A stretch of DNA of 64,000 bases from Microthyrium microscopicum (taxonomy: Eukaryota; Ascomycota; Dothideomycetes; Microthyriales; Microthyriaceae). The notes under the pieces are model-generated. The model saw only the letters and a program-made list of their open reading frames with translations, searched no databases and had not been told where the DNA came from. Each line of letters opens with the position of its first letter. Positions within the stretch are counted from its first letter, which is position 1. Location of the stretch: positions 2,451,882-2,515,881 of the forward strand of contig MU004233.1 of the NCBI GenBank assembly GCA_010405405.1, read 5' to 3'. The translations under genes were made by a program, and so were the position numbers. Below, piece after piece: positions 1 to 9,529 of this stretch.

Positions 1-1
1 G

Positions 2-2343
2 AAAAAGCTTCTTCCGCCTTTAACAAGTATCATTAGAACCACCAAGGCAATGTCTTTGCTTTACGAAGCAGTCCATGGCATTGTTGAAGGAGGCATTTTA
101 GCAAGTGTCGAAGGTACTCCAGAAGGTGATGAGCTTGCCAAGTTGTGTCTCGGTAAATTGCGTAATATGGTGTTGATTGAAGGCGACCCAAACTGTGAGT
201 GTCATGTACTCAGTATGTTGTCGACATCGAACTGACTACGACAGTAAAATATGTGGCCCTTTTGACCTTTGAGAAAATCGTCACATCGCATCCGTATCTG
301 GTATCGTTTCATCAGGATGTTATCTTGGAATGCATTGACGATTTTGATATTTCTATACGCATGCGAGCTCTCAACTTGGTGGTCGGCATGGTGAACTCCG
401 ACAATCTGGTTATCATTGTTGATAGACTTTTGAATCAATTGACCGCAGCGCCGATACAGACCGATAAGGCTGTTGGCCAGGAAACTAAGCAGCATCAAAT
501 CGAACTTTATGGGAACGATTCTGATGAGGAGGCAGAGTCAATACAGCAACCGACCCCCGCACAAGAAGAAGCGCCTCCACTTCCAAACGACTATCGTGTC
601 CAAGTAATCAAAAACATTCTCCAGATGTGCGCAAAGGACACTTACGCAAACCTCAATGATTTTGAATGGTACCTTGACGTTCTTATCAAACTCGTCAAGG
701 CTTGCCCCATGGTCAAGAATACAGATGCAACTGGCTCCGATGTCGACCGTTCCTTGGACATATCGTACGATATTGGTAGCGAATTCCAAAACGTGGCTGT
801 CCGTGTCAAATCCATGAGACCTGAAGCGACCGCCGCAGCACAAACCTTGGTCCTGATTGATAATCGTGAGAAATTGTTTCCGTCATTCAGCAATGGTGGC
901 CAAGGAGTACTAGAAGCTTGTGGTTGGCTAGTTGGAGAATATGCAAGCGAACTTACTGATCCGGAAGGGGTACTAAACTCCTTTTTACAGTCTTCAGCAC
1001 AACTTCCTGCAAATATACTGGCCGTCAATTTGCAAGCTATGGTTAAAGTCATCTCGCAAATGTGTTCCACATCGACATCTTGGACACCTCAACGACGGAC
1101 TTTTACGACACTGCTCATGGGACGAGTGATATACTTTTTGGAACCCTTGTTTAATCATTCTGCTCTGGAGGTTCAAGAATTGGCTGTGGAATATCTTGAA
1201 CTAATGCGCCTTGCATCAGAAGCGTGCTCAGCACAGCCAGTGTCTGGCGACGGGGAATTCATGGACGCACCACTTCTTATCACGCAGGCCATACCAGCGC
1301 TATTCGCAGGCCAAGAGCTCAACCCAGTCGCACCCGGAGCTCAAAAGAAAGTCGCCACTCCAGACGATCTTGATCTCGAAACCCCAATCAACGCCGAACT
1401 TCTCACCATTCTCCAAGAAGCCGACTCAGACGCACATGAACTCGAGCATGATGAAATGGAGAACTTCTACTACCGAGTCCCCGCCCCTATCTTCTCTAGC
1501 AGCAACAACAATAACCTCCCCGAAAGCACTGCCTCCGAGCGTCTTGAAGCCGGTTCCCGTCCCGACACCCTCTCCTACCAACACAGCGAACCCGATGCCC
1601 TGGCACGCCTCAAAGCTCGCCGTGCAGACCGCAACAAAGACGATCCCTTCTACATCCCCGCCGATGAGCCGTCCGCTAGCGCTCGTTTGCACTCCATTAT
1701 ACAAACTAGCAACGGCGACTCCGCCGACATCGACGCTATACCCATAATGGCGCTACCACTTAGCGCCTCCAGCGAAAACGCAACCCCAGACCATGTAGCC
1801 GAACAGCGCGCTCTTGACGCTGCCGCAGAACGTAAGCGCAAGGGTGCACTGCGCAAGAAGATTGCAATTGTGGCCGACGAGACGCTGGGAGATGGCGAAG
1901 AGGCCGAACAGGAAGCCAAAGCCGAGCGGCGCGTTAAGCGCAGTCTGCTGAACATTGATTCGAGCGGATTGGGCGCATTATCGCTGGAAGGCGAAACGCA
2001 CGGGAAGCTGGACGTAGAGCAACGAGAGGAAGAAGAGCGCGCACTGAAGGAAGTCGAGCGACTGAGGTTAGAGATGCAACGTGCGAGCGAGCGGATCCAG
2101 GCAAAAGAGGAAGTGTTGGTAAAGCGCAAGAAGAAGAAGGCCAAGGCGAAAGCGACCGAGGAGCTGGTCGAAGAGGCCGCTCCAGCAGAGGGCGATACTG
2201 TGGTCAAAAAGAAGAAGAAAAAGAAGCCAAAAGCAAATGGTGATGCGCCTTTGGAAACTGTTGGCGAGGCGAGTGAGGCCAAACCTAAGAAGAAGAAAAG
2301 GCGACAGGTCGATTTGACAGCGCCAGAGGGCGAGACGCCCTAA
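2..2343 (+). CDS. APL5: AP-3 adaptor complex subunit delta, 3' part (5' end outside window)
   Basis: Large subunit of the AP-3 adaptor, which sorts cargo from the Golgi/endosome to the vacuole by the ALP pathway. The reading frame is open from base 2, so the N-terminal trunk lies upstream of the window. A 50-bp intron (195-244, GTGAGT...ACAG) is needed to join EGDPN to LKYVALLTFEKI, which is the alpha-helical repeat core of the adaptin trunk. Exons are 2-194 and 245-2343. The helical trunk runs to about base 1320. After it comes an acidic/proline linker and then a hinge-like tail very rich in Lys, Glu and Arg, with runs of four to seven lysines, ending in a TAA at 2341. Such a basic low-complexity tail is usual for fungal delta subunits. 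Trunk order and tail make the family call firm; only the missing start is unknown. Confidence 0.93.
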
Positions 2344-2803
2344 ATGTGTACTTGGCGGATACATTGTTTTCCGCCAGACACATACGCGACCATGTCTATA
2401 GCATAGAAACGTACAATTACTTGAATGATACCCATAGATGCATCCGAAATGCTAGCATCTTGCGTCCCATCATTATAGCAAATCTGTGATGTCAAACGAG
2501 GGGCAATGATCCCTCAACTCCATGTGCTATTTGGCTACTATAATTCGTTACAGTACATGATGCGCGTACAAATTACAAGTGCTATTGGTATTGTACATTG
2601 CTCAGGCTCCAGCTAAAAGCTGAACCCAAGTTCTGGCTGTACACTGTCAGATCCACAGTTGTGCTGTGAACCAACCGACTCCTAAACGCCGCGTGCCTTG
2701 TTGGCATATTCTGCCATATCGCTTCTGGCTCTCCATAATGTCTATCTTCTCATGGGTTATTGTAGTGTTTCGTTGAACTGGTATACGTTTTGGGGTCGGT
2801 GGT
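2344..2803. other. Convergent 3' region
   Basis: This gap lies between the tail-to-tail ends of APL5 and the SERP1/RAMP4 gene. It is AT-richer than the flanking genes and should hold both 3' UTRs. No coding potential was seen. Confidence 0.6.
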
Positions 2804-3102
2804 TTAGAACCACATGCGGATGACCTCGATGAAGATACCGCCAATAATGACTAGTGCTAGGATAGCTATGGATATTCGTTAGTTTTTGTACATGATCAGG
2901 GAGAAGAGGCACTCGTACCGACCCAGAAGAGCGAGATGGGGCTCTTCAATTCTTCGCGCTTCTTCTTTTGCTGGCTAATTGGTTTTCCGCGCTTGTCTTC
3001 CTCGGACTTGGCGAACTTCGCATTCGCTCTTCGCTGCTGTGGTGTTTGCGCCTACATAATCAGAATCCGCAATATCAAATGCAAGGGGGAGATGTTTACC
3101 AT
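2804..3102 (-). CDS. YSY6: SERP1/RAMP4 (Ysy6) ER translocon-associated tail-anchored protein
   Basis: Small protein that binds the Sec61 translocon and stabilises newly made membrane proteins under ER stress. Three exons on the minus strand are inferred: 3102-3100 (only the ATG), 3051-2919 and 2865-2804, with introns of 48 and 53 bp. The product is 65 residues, the usual length of this family. After MAQTPQQRRANAKFAKSEED comes the KRGKPISQQKKK block, then SPISLFWV, one membrane span (AILALVIIGGIFIEV) and the terminal IRMWF. All of these are family hallmarks. It has no 60-codon ORF because every exon is short. Donors are GTAAAC and GTACGA, acceptors GTAG and ATAG. The N-terminal ATG-only exon is the least certain part, but the residue order AQTPQQRR directly after Met fits the family. 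Confidence 0.9.
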
Positions 3103-3705
3103 TGTGTATGTAGAGTCAATTGGGTGGTAGTGGATCGGTAATTGTGTTCGTGAGTGTTGTACAGAGCGGATGGTTCGCTGTAAGAATCGGAAGGAGCTTT
3201 ATAGCTGACAATTGGGCGTTCGGAGGAGTCACAGACTTGGAGGACACGGTGGTGAGCGGTTTGGTTATTTGGAGATGCTTGAATAAGTTGCGAGGTGTCT
3301 TTAACTTTTGGATATTCGGGAATGCCAGGGGTTGCACGGGCATGTGTCAATCGGGGAATTTGGTTTTCGGCATGCCGTGGCTAGCGTCACGGCTATTCTG
3401 ATGTTTCCTTAACTTCATGTCCAACTCGTCACACGACAAGATCTTTTCCTTGCTGAGATGAGAAGTAAAGGCAATATGAGCGGTTATTCATCTTTCTTTT
3501 GATATAAAATACAGTACTTGCATCTCCAGAGTCTTGAAGCCTCCCGAGGTCATTTTCTGCTGCTACTCATGCTCCGCAAGATCCAAGACATCCATCGCTC
3601 GGATTGAAAGCTGGTTGGCTATAACGAGACTGTTACTCCCAAAACGGTCCTTCAGAATTATTCTTGAGAGTCCCATATAAGAGCGGAAGTCATTGCATAA
3701 ACATC
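3103..3705. other. Divergent promoter region
   Basis: Head-to-head gap between the SERP1/RAMP4 gene (minus) and the PQ-loop gene (plus). Only short non-conserved ORFs were seen. It should contain both promoters, but no specific site can be assigned from sequence alone. Confidence 0.55.
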
Positions 3706-4840
3706 ATGTATCCGCCATATCAAGCACCGAGTCTCAATCTTGAGGCTTTAAGTGGAATATGCGGTTCTATATCCATTGCTTGCTGGATAGTGGTTTTCTC
3801 TCCACAGATTGCAGAGAACTTTCGGACTCGAGCCGAAGGTCTTTCTGTTGTGTTCATCGTTGTTTGGTCAGCCGGTGATATATGCAATCTGATAGGAGGT
3901 CTAGCCCAAAAAGTCCTGCCCACTATGGTTCGTTTCATATCTCAAAGTATACAACATCTTTATTGACAGTTGAAAGATCATATTGGCTATATATTATCTA
4001 TTAGTGGATGTTGTTCTAATCGGGCAGTGCTTTTACTACAAAGGTTTCACTTTGACCGACAAGATAATAGAACCTACAAATGGACATGCCCCAAGGAATG
4101 GAACAACGGAACATACGCCATTGCTCGATGAGGCTCCTATTAACCATAATGCTAGCACTCGAGGGTCCGCTCTTCTGAGAACCAATTCCTCGCTTTCCAT
4201 TAGAGAGCGCCTTTTCCCAGTCGATGGCACTCATCTTTCACCCACAACTCCACTGCATCCAGAATCAAGCCCCAGCCAAGCTAGTGTCAGGTCCCCACAG
4301 ACGACTTTCCAAAGGCTCATTATTAACTTCTTCATTGTCATTCTTGTCATCGCAGCTGGTATCCTTGGATGGGTACTCAGTAACAGGACCACAGGGCCTC
4401 CACCCCCAAATAGAGTCGAGGACAAACCAACATTCAACATTCTAGGACAGATATTTGGATATCTGTGCTCAGCTTTGTATCTTGGATCACGTATACCTCA
4501 ACTCCTCTTGAATCATCGCCGAAGATCAACTGAAGGCATCTCCATGCTCTTCTTCCTCTTTGTAAGATTTTGCCCTATTGGAGAACGCTCAGCTAATATG
4601 TGCAAGGCTTGCATTGGAAATCTCACCTATAACTTTTCCATCTTTGCATATTCCCCTTCACCAGCATGCGATGTGCCATTTCAGTGTGCTGAGGGTGAAG
4701 CGAAGTATATATATGGCCAATATATCCTGGTTAATCTGTCCTGGATCCTCGGCAGTCTGGGCACCTTACTCCTGGATATGGGGGTCTTTGTGCAATATTT
4801 TATGTATAAAATCGAGAGGGAGGATGCATTGCAGAGTTAG
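3706..4840 (+). CDS. PQ-loop repeat vacuolar membrane transporter (Ypq/Rtc2/PQLC2-like)
   Basis: Seven-span PQ-loop protein of the family that exports cationic amino acids (or cystine) from vacuoles or lysosomes. The start at 3706 (MYPPYQAPSLN) is preferred; the frame opens upstream but without an ATG. Exons are 3706-3927, 3977-4561 and 4607-4840, giving 346 residues. The first PQ motif is at about residues 33-34 (VFSPQIAENF), followed by GDICNLIGGLAQ. The second is at about 248-249 (SRIPQLLLN), followed by STEGISMLFFLF and IGNLTY. Between the two halves is a long Ser/Pro/Thr-rich loop, as in fungal Ypq proteins. The second intron is 45 bp, a multiple of three without a stop, so retained transcripts would stay in frame. 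The substrate cannot be told from sequence. Confidence 0.9.
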
Positions 4841-4968
4841 AAAGGAGATATCCTCTACTCATGAACTTGTTCAATGAAAAGAGCATGGCACAACTTGTAT
4901 TCCAATCATGTCTAGTGACTTCGCCTGCTGAGTATCCTATTTGCCCGCTTATCCATTCCTGGTCGTCG

Positions 4969-5529
4969 CTATTTCAGTAGTCCATCGAGATTAATATCCC
5001 AGTTGCCTTCAGCACGTTTGAAGTGAAGTTCCAGTATCCGGAGTATCTCCAGAGACATTTCGCAATCCATATTATCGTGAACGACATCTGCGAGGTTCCA
5101 GAACGAGCGCCAGTATCTAGCAAAGCCGCGCTTGACCTTTGTCTCATGAATCCTGTAAAAGGCCAAATAGCCTTATGCAGGGAGTTCGCGTAGCTTTGAG
5201 CCACAAAGTCATCGCGCTCAGCAGCGGATTCCGCATTGGCGGAGATTGCCTGCTCCAAGGGAAGGAGTAGTTTGGCTAGGTCATATGCGTTTGGTCGGCT
5301 CGGTCTGATGAAGCGTTGCCTCTTGCAGTATCGACTCGTAGGCGTTAGGCTGCTGTGCACACTCGCGCTGCAAGATCGGATTGTTCTGGATCTCTGACAT
5401 GCTTTGAAAGGCTGGGACGGCGCGTTGTTTGTTCTGGAGGGTTAGATAGGTTTAGAAATTCGGGCCACGACATAGGGTCGGCAAGTTCTTGAGCGACATA
5501 GTTGTTTGGAATGGCCATGGCAAACGCTC
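4969..5529 (-). pseudogene. Relic of an unidentified gene, coding pieces in several frames
   Basis: The minus strand carries protein-like stretches that change frame. The first starts at an ATG near 5517 (MAIPNNYVAQELADPMSWPE). A second lies near 5430-5310 (AVPAFQSMSEIQNN...). A third covers about 5300-5160 (AYDLAKLLLPLEQAISANAE), and a fourth about 5160-4969 (VKRGFARYWRSFWNLADVV). Each piece has natural composition, but no plausible set of GT-AG introns joined all of them. I read it as a decayed host gene with two or three frame changes. A spliced real gene remains possible. Family not recognised. Confidence 0.4.
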
Positions 5530-6117
5530 AGTATGATATCATTCATTCATGAGATTCAAGGAACCAACCCGGCAGATCGTATTCCGTACATAGGCCGAAA
5601 TCATGGACATTCAGATCTGCATATAGCACCGTTGCAAATCACACGTTAAAAGGAGCATATGGGTCAGAAGACTGGAGGAAAATTCATGCCTAATTGAAAA
5701 TCATCCCCAAACAAGACTCCAACCAATTTACTACGAAGTTATGGATAGTAAGAGGTTAACTCAAATTGACGGTGTTAAGTTACTTCATATCTCTTGCTAA
5801 AAGCACTTCTGTTTGCCATCCACCTTTTCTAATTAGTGCTGGATGTGATAGATTTTCGACACTCATGCAAGCTGTTTCCATAACTTCATAGCCATTAGGT
5901 TTGCTGACAATCAGAACTAAAAAGCATTTCATTATGCTCTCATTGACGACCTATGGGTTGATTGTGTCGCCTATTTGCTAGCTCAATTGGTGAAATCATC
6001 TGGCGAGCTAATTGTCTTCTGAACACCATTTCAATGCCATGTCTCGAGAGATATAATAATGTTGTCCGCTGTATAAGAGATTGTAGAATCACATTGCAAA
6101 CTTTACTCTAGAGTACA
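5530..6117. other. Intergenic, nothing recognised
   Basis: AT-rich stretch with no coding potential seen. The last 100 bases should act as promoter for the P450-like gene starting at 6118. Confidence 0.5.
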
Positions 6118-7491
6118 ATGTTGAATCCTTACCGAGTTTTCTACGAGACCCGTGAGGAAGACGCGAACGCAGCTCGAGAGTTGGTTGCCAAAACGAGGAA
6201 CTTCCTACTATACCACTCATTTCTGGGAAATGATCATACTATTCAGACATATGACCACATGGAGCAAGGGCTTGCTGCTCGAGCAAATTCGTACCAAAGA
6301 CAATCGGAGTCTTTTGGTGTTGATAATTCCTTCAGTACAGACAGCCCAGGTACAAGGAGCTTCTTCAACGATGAGATCAAAGAAAAGATGCGAGAATTGG
6401 TTGAACCGAGAACGCCGTCAGCAAGCGACCAGGATATTGACAGTAGGGGTGGCTGGGAAGAACTGATTCATTGCGCAGAGATATATGCTGAGGAAGTGTT
6501 ATACTTACAGCATCACAGCGATAGTCCCATAAATGTCTCCGAAGCTATTCAGTTCATGACTCTGAAGCTCTCGTTCAGATGCTTCATCGACCTTGATATA
6601 GCTATAAAGGAATGGCATCAGCGCGTGGAGCAATTTTATAGCGATTTTCTATTCATCGCACGAGAGATGAATCGGCTAACAAACGCGGCCACCACTGCGC
6701 CACCAGCTACTCCGCTCAATTGGAAAGATCAAACAGCCCTTCACGCGGCTCTGAGAACTGTCATAGGACCTGACACAGATTACGATCCTCTGGCTCCCTT
6801 CATAAATCCAATGAACTATCTAATCCCAGCCTACGAACACGTCTGGACAGTCGTTCTACGTGGTGTGATAGAAGTACTCACTCCATCTGAAAACTCGCCA
6901 AAGTGGCAGGAGTCTCTACAGTCTTTCGTGGGACCTGAAGAAGATGGTGAAAGAATCTGGGATACAGACGACGACGAGGAACACAAGATACCACCTGCTG
7001 ATATCATTAAGGAAATACTGCGATTGCACCCCCCAATCCGACATGTCCGTCGTCAGGTGACAGCAGGAGACAGCGAAGTCTTCACCGATATTACTAAATG
7101 TCATCGTTCAGAATTACTTGCTCCTGGAGACCCGTTGGAATTCCGCCCCGAAAGATGGCGACAGCTTCGACAAGCTTACTGTCATGGCGATACGGCGCAA
7201 GACATCAAGACGAAGGAAAGGCAGCTTGGTTTCATGCCCTTCGGACTCACATGTCCGTCAGATAGTTTGGAGGCAAGTGACTTTGGAATGAAGTTGATTG
7301 CAGTGCTCGTTGGGGTCTTTTGTGGGCTGTTACAGGATACTTGGAACTTGGAACCATTAAGTTCGTTGCCTCGACCTTTGGATTCGGACAGAAACGCATT
7401 TCAGGATCTGATGCTGGACGATGAAGATGATGAGGATCATTTTGGCGGTGCGATTGACCAGCTCAGCGACCGAATGGAGACAGCACTCTAG
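6118..7491 (+). CDS. Divergent cytochrome P450-like protein
   Basis: Single-exon protein of 457 residues with P450 landmarks in order. There is an ExxR motif (E299-I-L-R302) in RLHPPIRHVRRQV, then a PERW block (FRPERW), then the heme-ligand region FMPFGLTCPSDS with Cys at about 379, followed by a helix-like GMKLIAVLVGVF. The usual FxxGxxxCxG signature is changed: the Gly two residues after Cys is Ser, and the segment before Cys is short. There is no N-terminal membrane anchor. The end is acidic (DDEDDEDHF). It is probably an active or decayed relative of soluble fungal P450s; the changed ligand loop makes normal monooxygenase activity uncertain. No biosynthetic cluster surrounds it. Confidence 0.65.
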   Translation: MLNPYRVFYETREEDANAARELVAKTRNFLLYHSFLGNDHTIQTYDHMEQGLAARANSYQRQSESFGVDNSFSTDSPGTRSFFNDEIKEKMRELVEPRTPSASDQDIDSRGGWEELIHCAEIYAEEVLYLQHHSDSPINVSEAIQFMTLKLSFRCFIDLDIAIKEWHQRVEQFYSDFLFIAREMNRLTNAATTAPPATPLNWKDQTALHAALRTVIGPDTDYDPLAPFINPMNYLIPAYEHVWTVVLRGVIEVLTPSENSPKWQESLQSFVGPEEDGERIWDTDDDEEHKIPPADIIKEILRLHPPIRHVRRQVTAGDSEVFTDITKCHRSELLAPGDPLEFRPERWRQLRQAYCHGDTAQDIKTKERQLGFMPFGLTCPSDSLEASDFGMKLIAVLVGVFCGLLQDTWNLEPLSSLPRPLDSDRNAFQDLMLDDEDDEDHFGGAIDQLSDRMETAL

Positions 7492-7649
7492 CTGAAATTG
7501 GGCTACGTCTAGGATGTATCTTGTTCTATTTCCTTTAGACAACTTGAAGTAGAGCAAGCTTTGTGATATTTCTGAGAGAACCAGTAGTTTGATTAAGATA
7601 AGTTCAATAGCTACCAAGGTGGCCTTGTATTCGGAGATGTGAGCAATGC

Positions 7650-7871
7650 AACCAACCTGTGGACAAAATAATTGGCCTGCGCCCATCGAGTTCGATGGCT
7701 CCCACATGCCACGCTTTGCTATCGAGTGCTTTATTTCCAATAAAGGGTATTTATACTAGCTCAGTTTATTAAACGCGATGGAAAATATAGCGTCTCCTAT
7801 TAGTACCGTTCGTGGAAGCCATTGAAGTTGATGGGGGCAGGCCAAATATTTTGTCCACCAGTTGGCAACTA
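7650..7871. repeat. Imperfect inverted repeat (foldback/MITE-like)
   Basis: Bases about 7650-7704 and 7816-7871 are reverse complements of each other with roughly four of five bases matching, including a shared GGACAAAATA(A/T)TTGGCCTGC core and the CATCGA/TTGATGG ends. The arms flank about 110 bp that also holds an ATCGAGTGC motif. There is no coding content. This is the layout of a small non-autonomous foldback element, lying between the 3' ends of the P450-like and DJ-1 genes. Confidence 0.65.
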
Positions 7872-7936
7872 TCAAGGATCTCTCGACTGCAGTAACAAAT
7901 CTCACGGAGTGAAGAATGCCCTATTAAGGCTTGAAA

Positions 7937-8865
7937 TTAGCTCTTCGGATTCCAGGTGGCATTCCAAACGGCGGAAAATGGGTCCTATAAAAGTTAACTT
8001 GTATAACAACACTGCAGGTAAACGCAAAATGTTGTATGTTTACGACGGAAAAAGCTTACCCAAGTCGAATCCAAATGCCTCTCATACTCCAAAGTGTTTG
8101 CAATGCCCGAAGCAATGTCCTCCCCGTAATGTTTTTTGACAAAGGCAAAGGTTACGTCCAATCCAGCCGACACACCAGATGAGGTCCAGATTGGTATTTG
8201 GCCAGCAGTTTCGTCCTCCACCCATCGTGCTTTTGGCACCCACTGAACCTTTGGACCCTGACTAACGACCCAATCCCAATATTTTTTGTTGCCAGTCGCA
8301 CGACGACCATCAAGTAAGCCAGTGCGGGCGAATAACCCTGCTCCCGTGCAGACAGTGATGACATATCGCAGATTGGGAAAGACTTTTTTGATGTATTCTC
8401 TCACTGGAGCAGTTTGGTTAAGGACACGAGTTCCATAACCTGCTTTGGTGAGTGAGTGTAAGTTTGAAGGAGCTTTTGGCACAAACCTCCAGGGATCAGA
8501 AGCACTTCGAGATCTTTTGGTGCGTCTTCAAAAGTGTGCGTGATTGCAAGTGACTCTGCGAACGACGTGCCGGGTCTAGCACGCGGTGTGCGTGTAGACA
8601 CTGGGTCTTTTGTAGCAGCCAAAACAACTAAATCTATGTCCACTTCCAAAGAGAGCATATTCAGCACATCAAGAGGTCCAAAGACATCTTTAGCTGTTAG
8701 TATCGGACATCTTTGACGACTTCCAAGTTTGGCTGACTTACCAAGAGCTTGAAAACCAGGGAAAACCACGATTCCATATTTAGATGGGGGTGAGGTAATG
8801 TTTTGCGATGATATCGCGATACCGCTAAAAACTACTCCTATGAGAAGTAGGGAATAGGTCAGCAT
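7937..8865 (-). CDS. DJ-1/PfpI (class I glutamine amidotransferase-like) protein, probably secreted
   Basis: Four exons: 8865-8742, 8687-8487, 8442-8060 and 7984-7937, giving 251 residues. Introns are 54, 44 and 75 bp; the first has a TACTAAC branch site. The joins restore family motifs: FQALDVFGPLDVLN at the first, IPGGAGYGTR at the second, DSTWDPFSAVWN at the third. The nucleophile Cys is at about 140 in VITVCTGAGLFA, the nucleophile elbow of DJ-1/PfpI proteins, followed by LLDGRRAT and SSGVSAGLDVTFAF. The first 20 residues form a signal peptide (MLTYSLLLIGVVFSGIAIS), so it should enter the secretory route, unlike classic cytosolic DJ-1. Possible activities in the family are glyoxalase, protease or isonitrile hydratase-like; none can be chosen from sequence. 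Confidence 0.88.
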
Positions 8866-9529
8866 ATTGATGCAATAATGAAAACTGCTTTTTGACGCAG
8901 ATATCTCTTAGATTTTATACCAGCAATGCCGCTCGAAATAGCTGTCAAAATAGATTGAGCATGTAATAAGAACAAGGAGAATCCAAGCGAGTGTTCAACT
9001 TACTTAACTAACTTGCTCAAAATATTGTTTGATACGGGTAGCTACACGTAGCATCAATATGGAGCATTCAAAGAATGATCATGTTTAGCCAGGATTGAGG
9101 GACGAGATTGATCTTAGCAGGTCAATCGAACTTTGACGCGGAGCAATCTACCAATGACAAGATCTCGTTAATAGTTTCCCTCCGAGCCAACAACATTCTG
9201 TTGCCTTTCAGCTTACTCACGAGGATGAGCGTCAGGCATAGGGCAATATCAAGATGCCGCTTGATCTAAAATCGCACTTTACTTTCAGTCATCCCGATCT
9301 CGAATCCTATCTCGAATCCTATCTCAACAATTCTTGGAACCCATGATTGATTCCAAACCACCGAAGATCTAATAGCCGGCATCCAGTTATGTAAGTCATC
9401 GAGGATATGAATCCTCTAATGAATGCACGATGCGCCTCTTTGATGAGGATGGGAATCTCCAATAAGAACCTTGGAAGGTAATATGAAATTGATAGGAAAA
9501 AAACGTTATATCCTACGTGTCCAAGCAAT
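8866..9529. other. Intergenic with a small direct repeat
   Basis: No gene seen. A 14-bp unit, TCTCGAATCCTATC, is directly repeated around 9296-9325. The region near 8866 is the DJ-1 promoter, and the 9530 side is the 3' end of the F-box gene. Confidence 0.5.

Noticed and set aside
1650-2282. 210-codon minus-strand ORF
   Set aside because: Antisense of the Lys/Glu-rich tail of AP-3 delta; no independent features.
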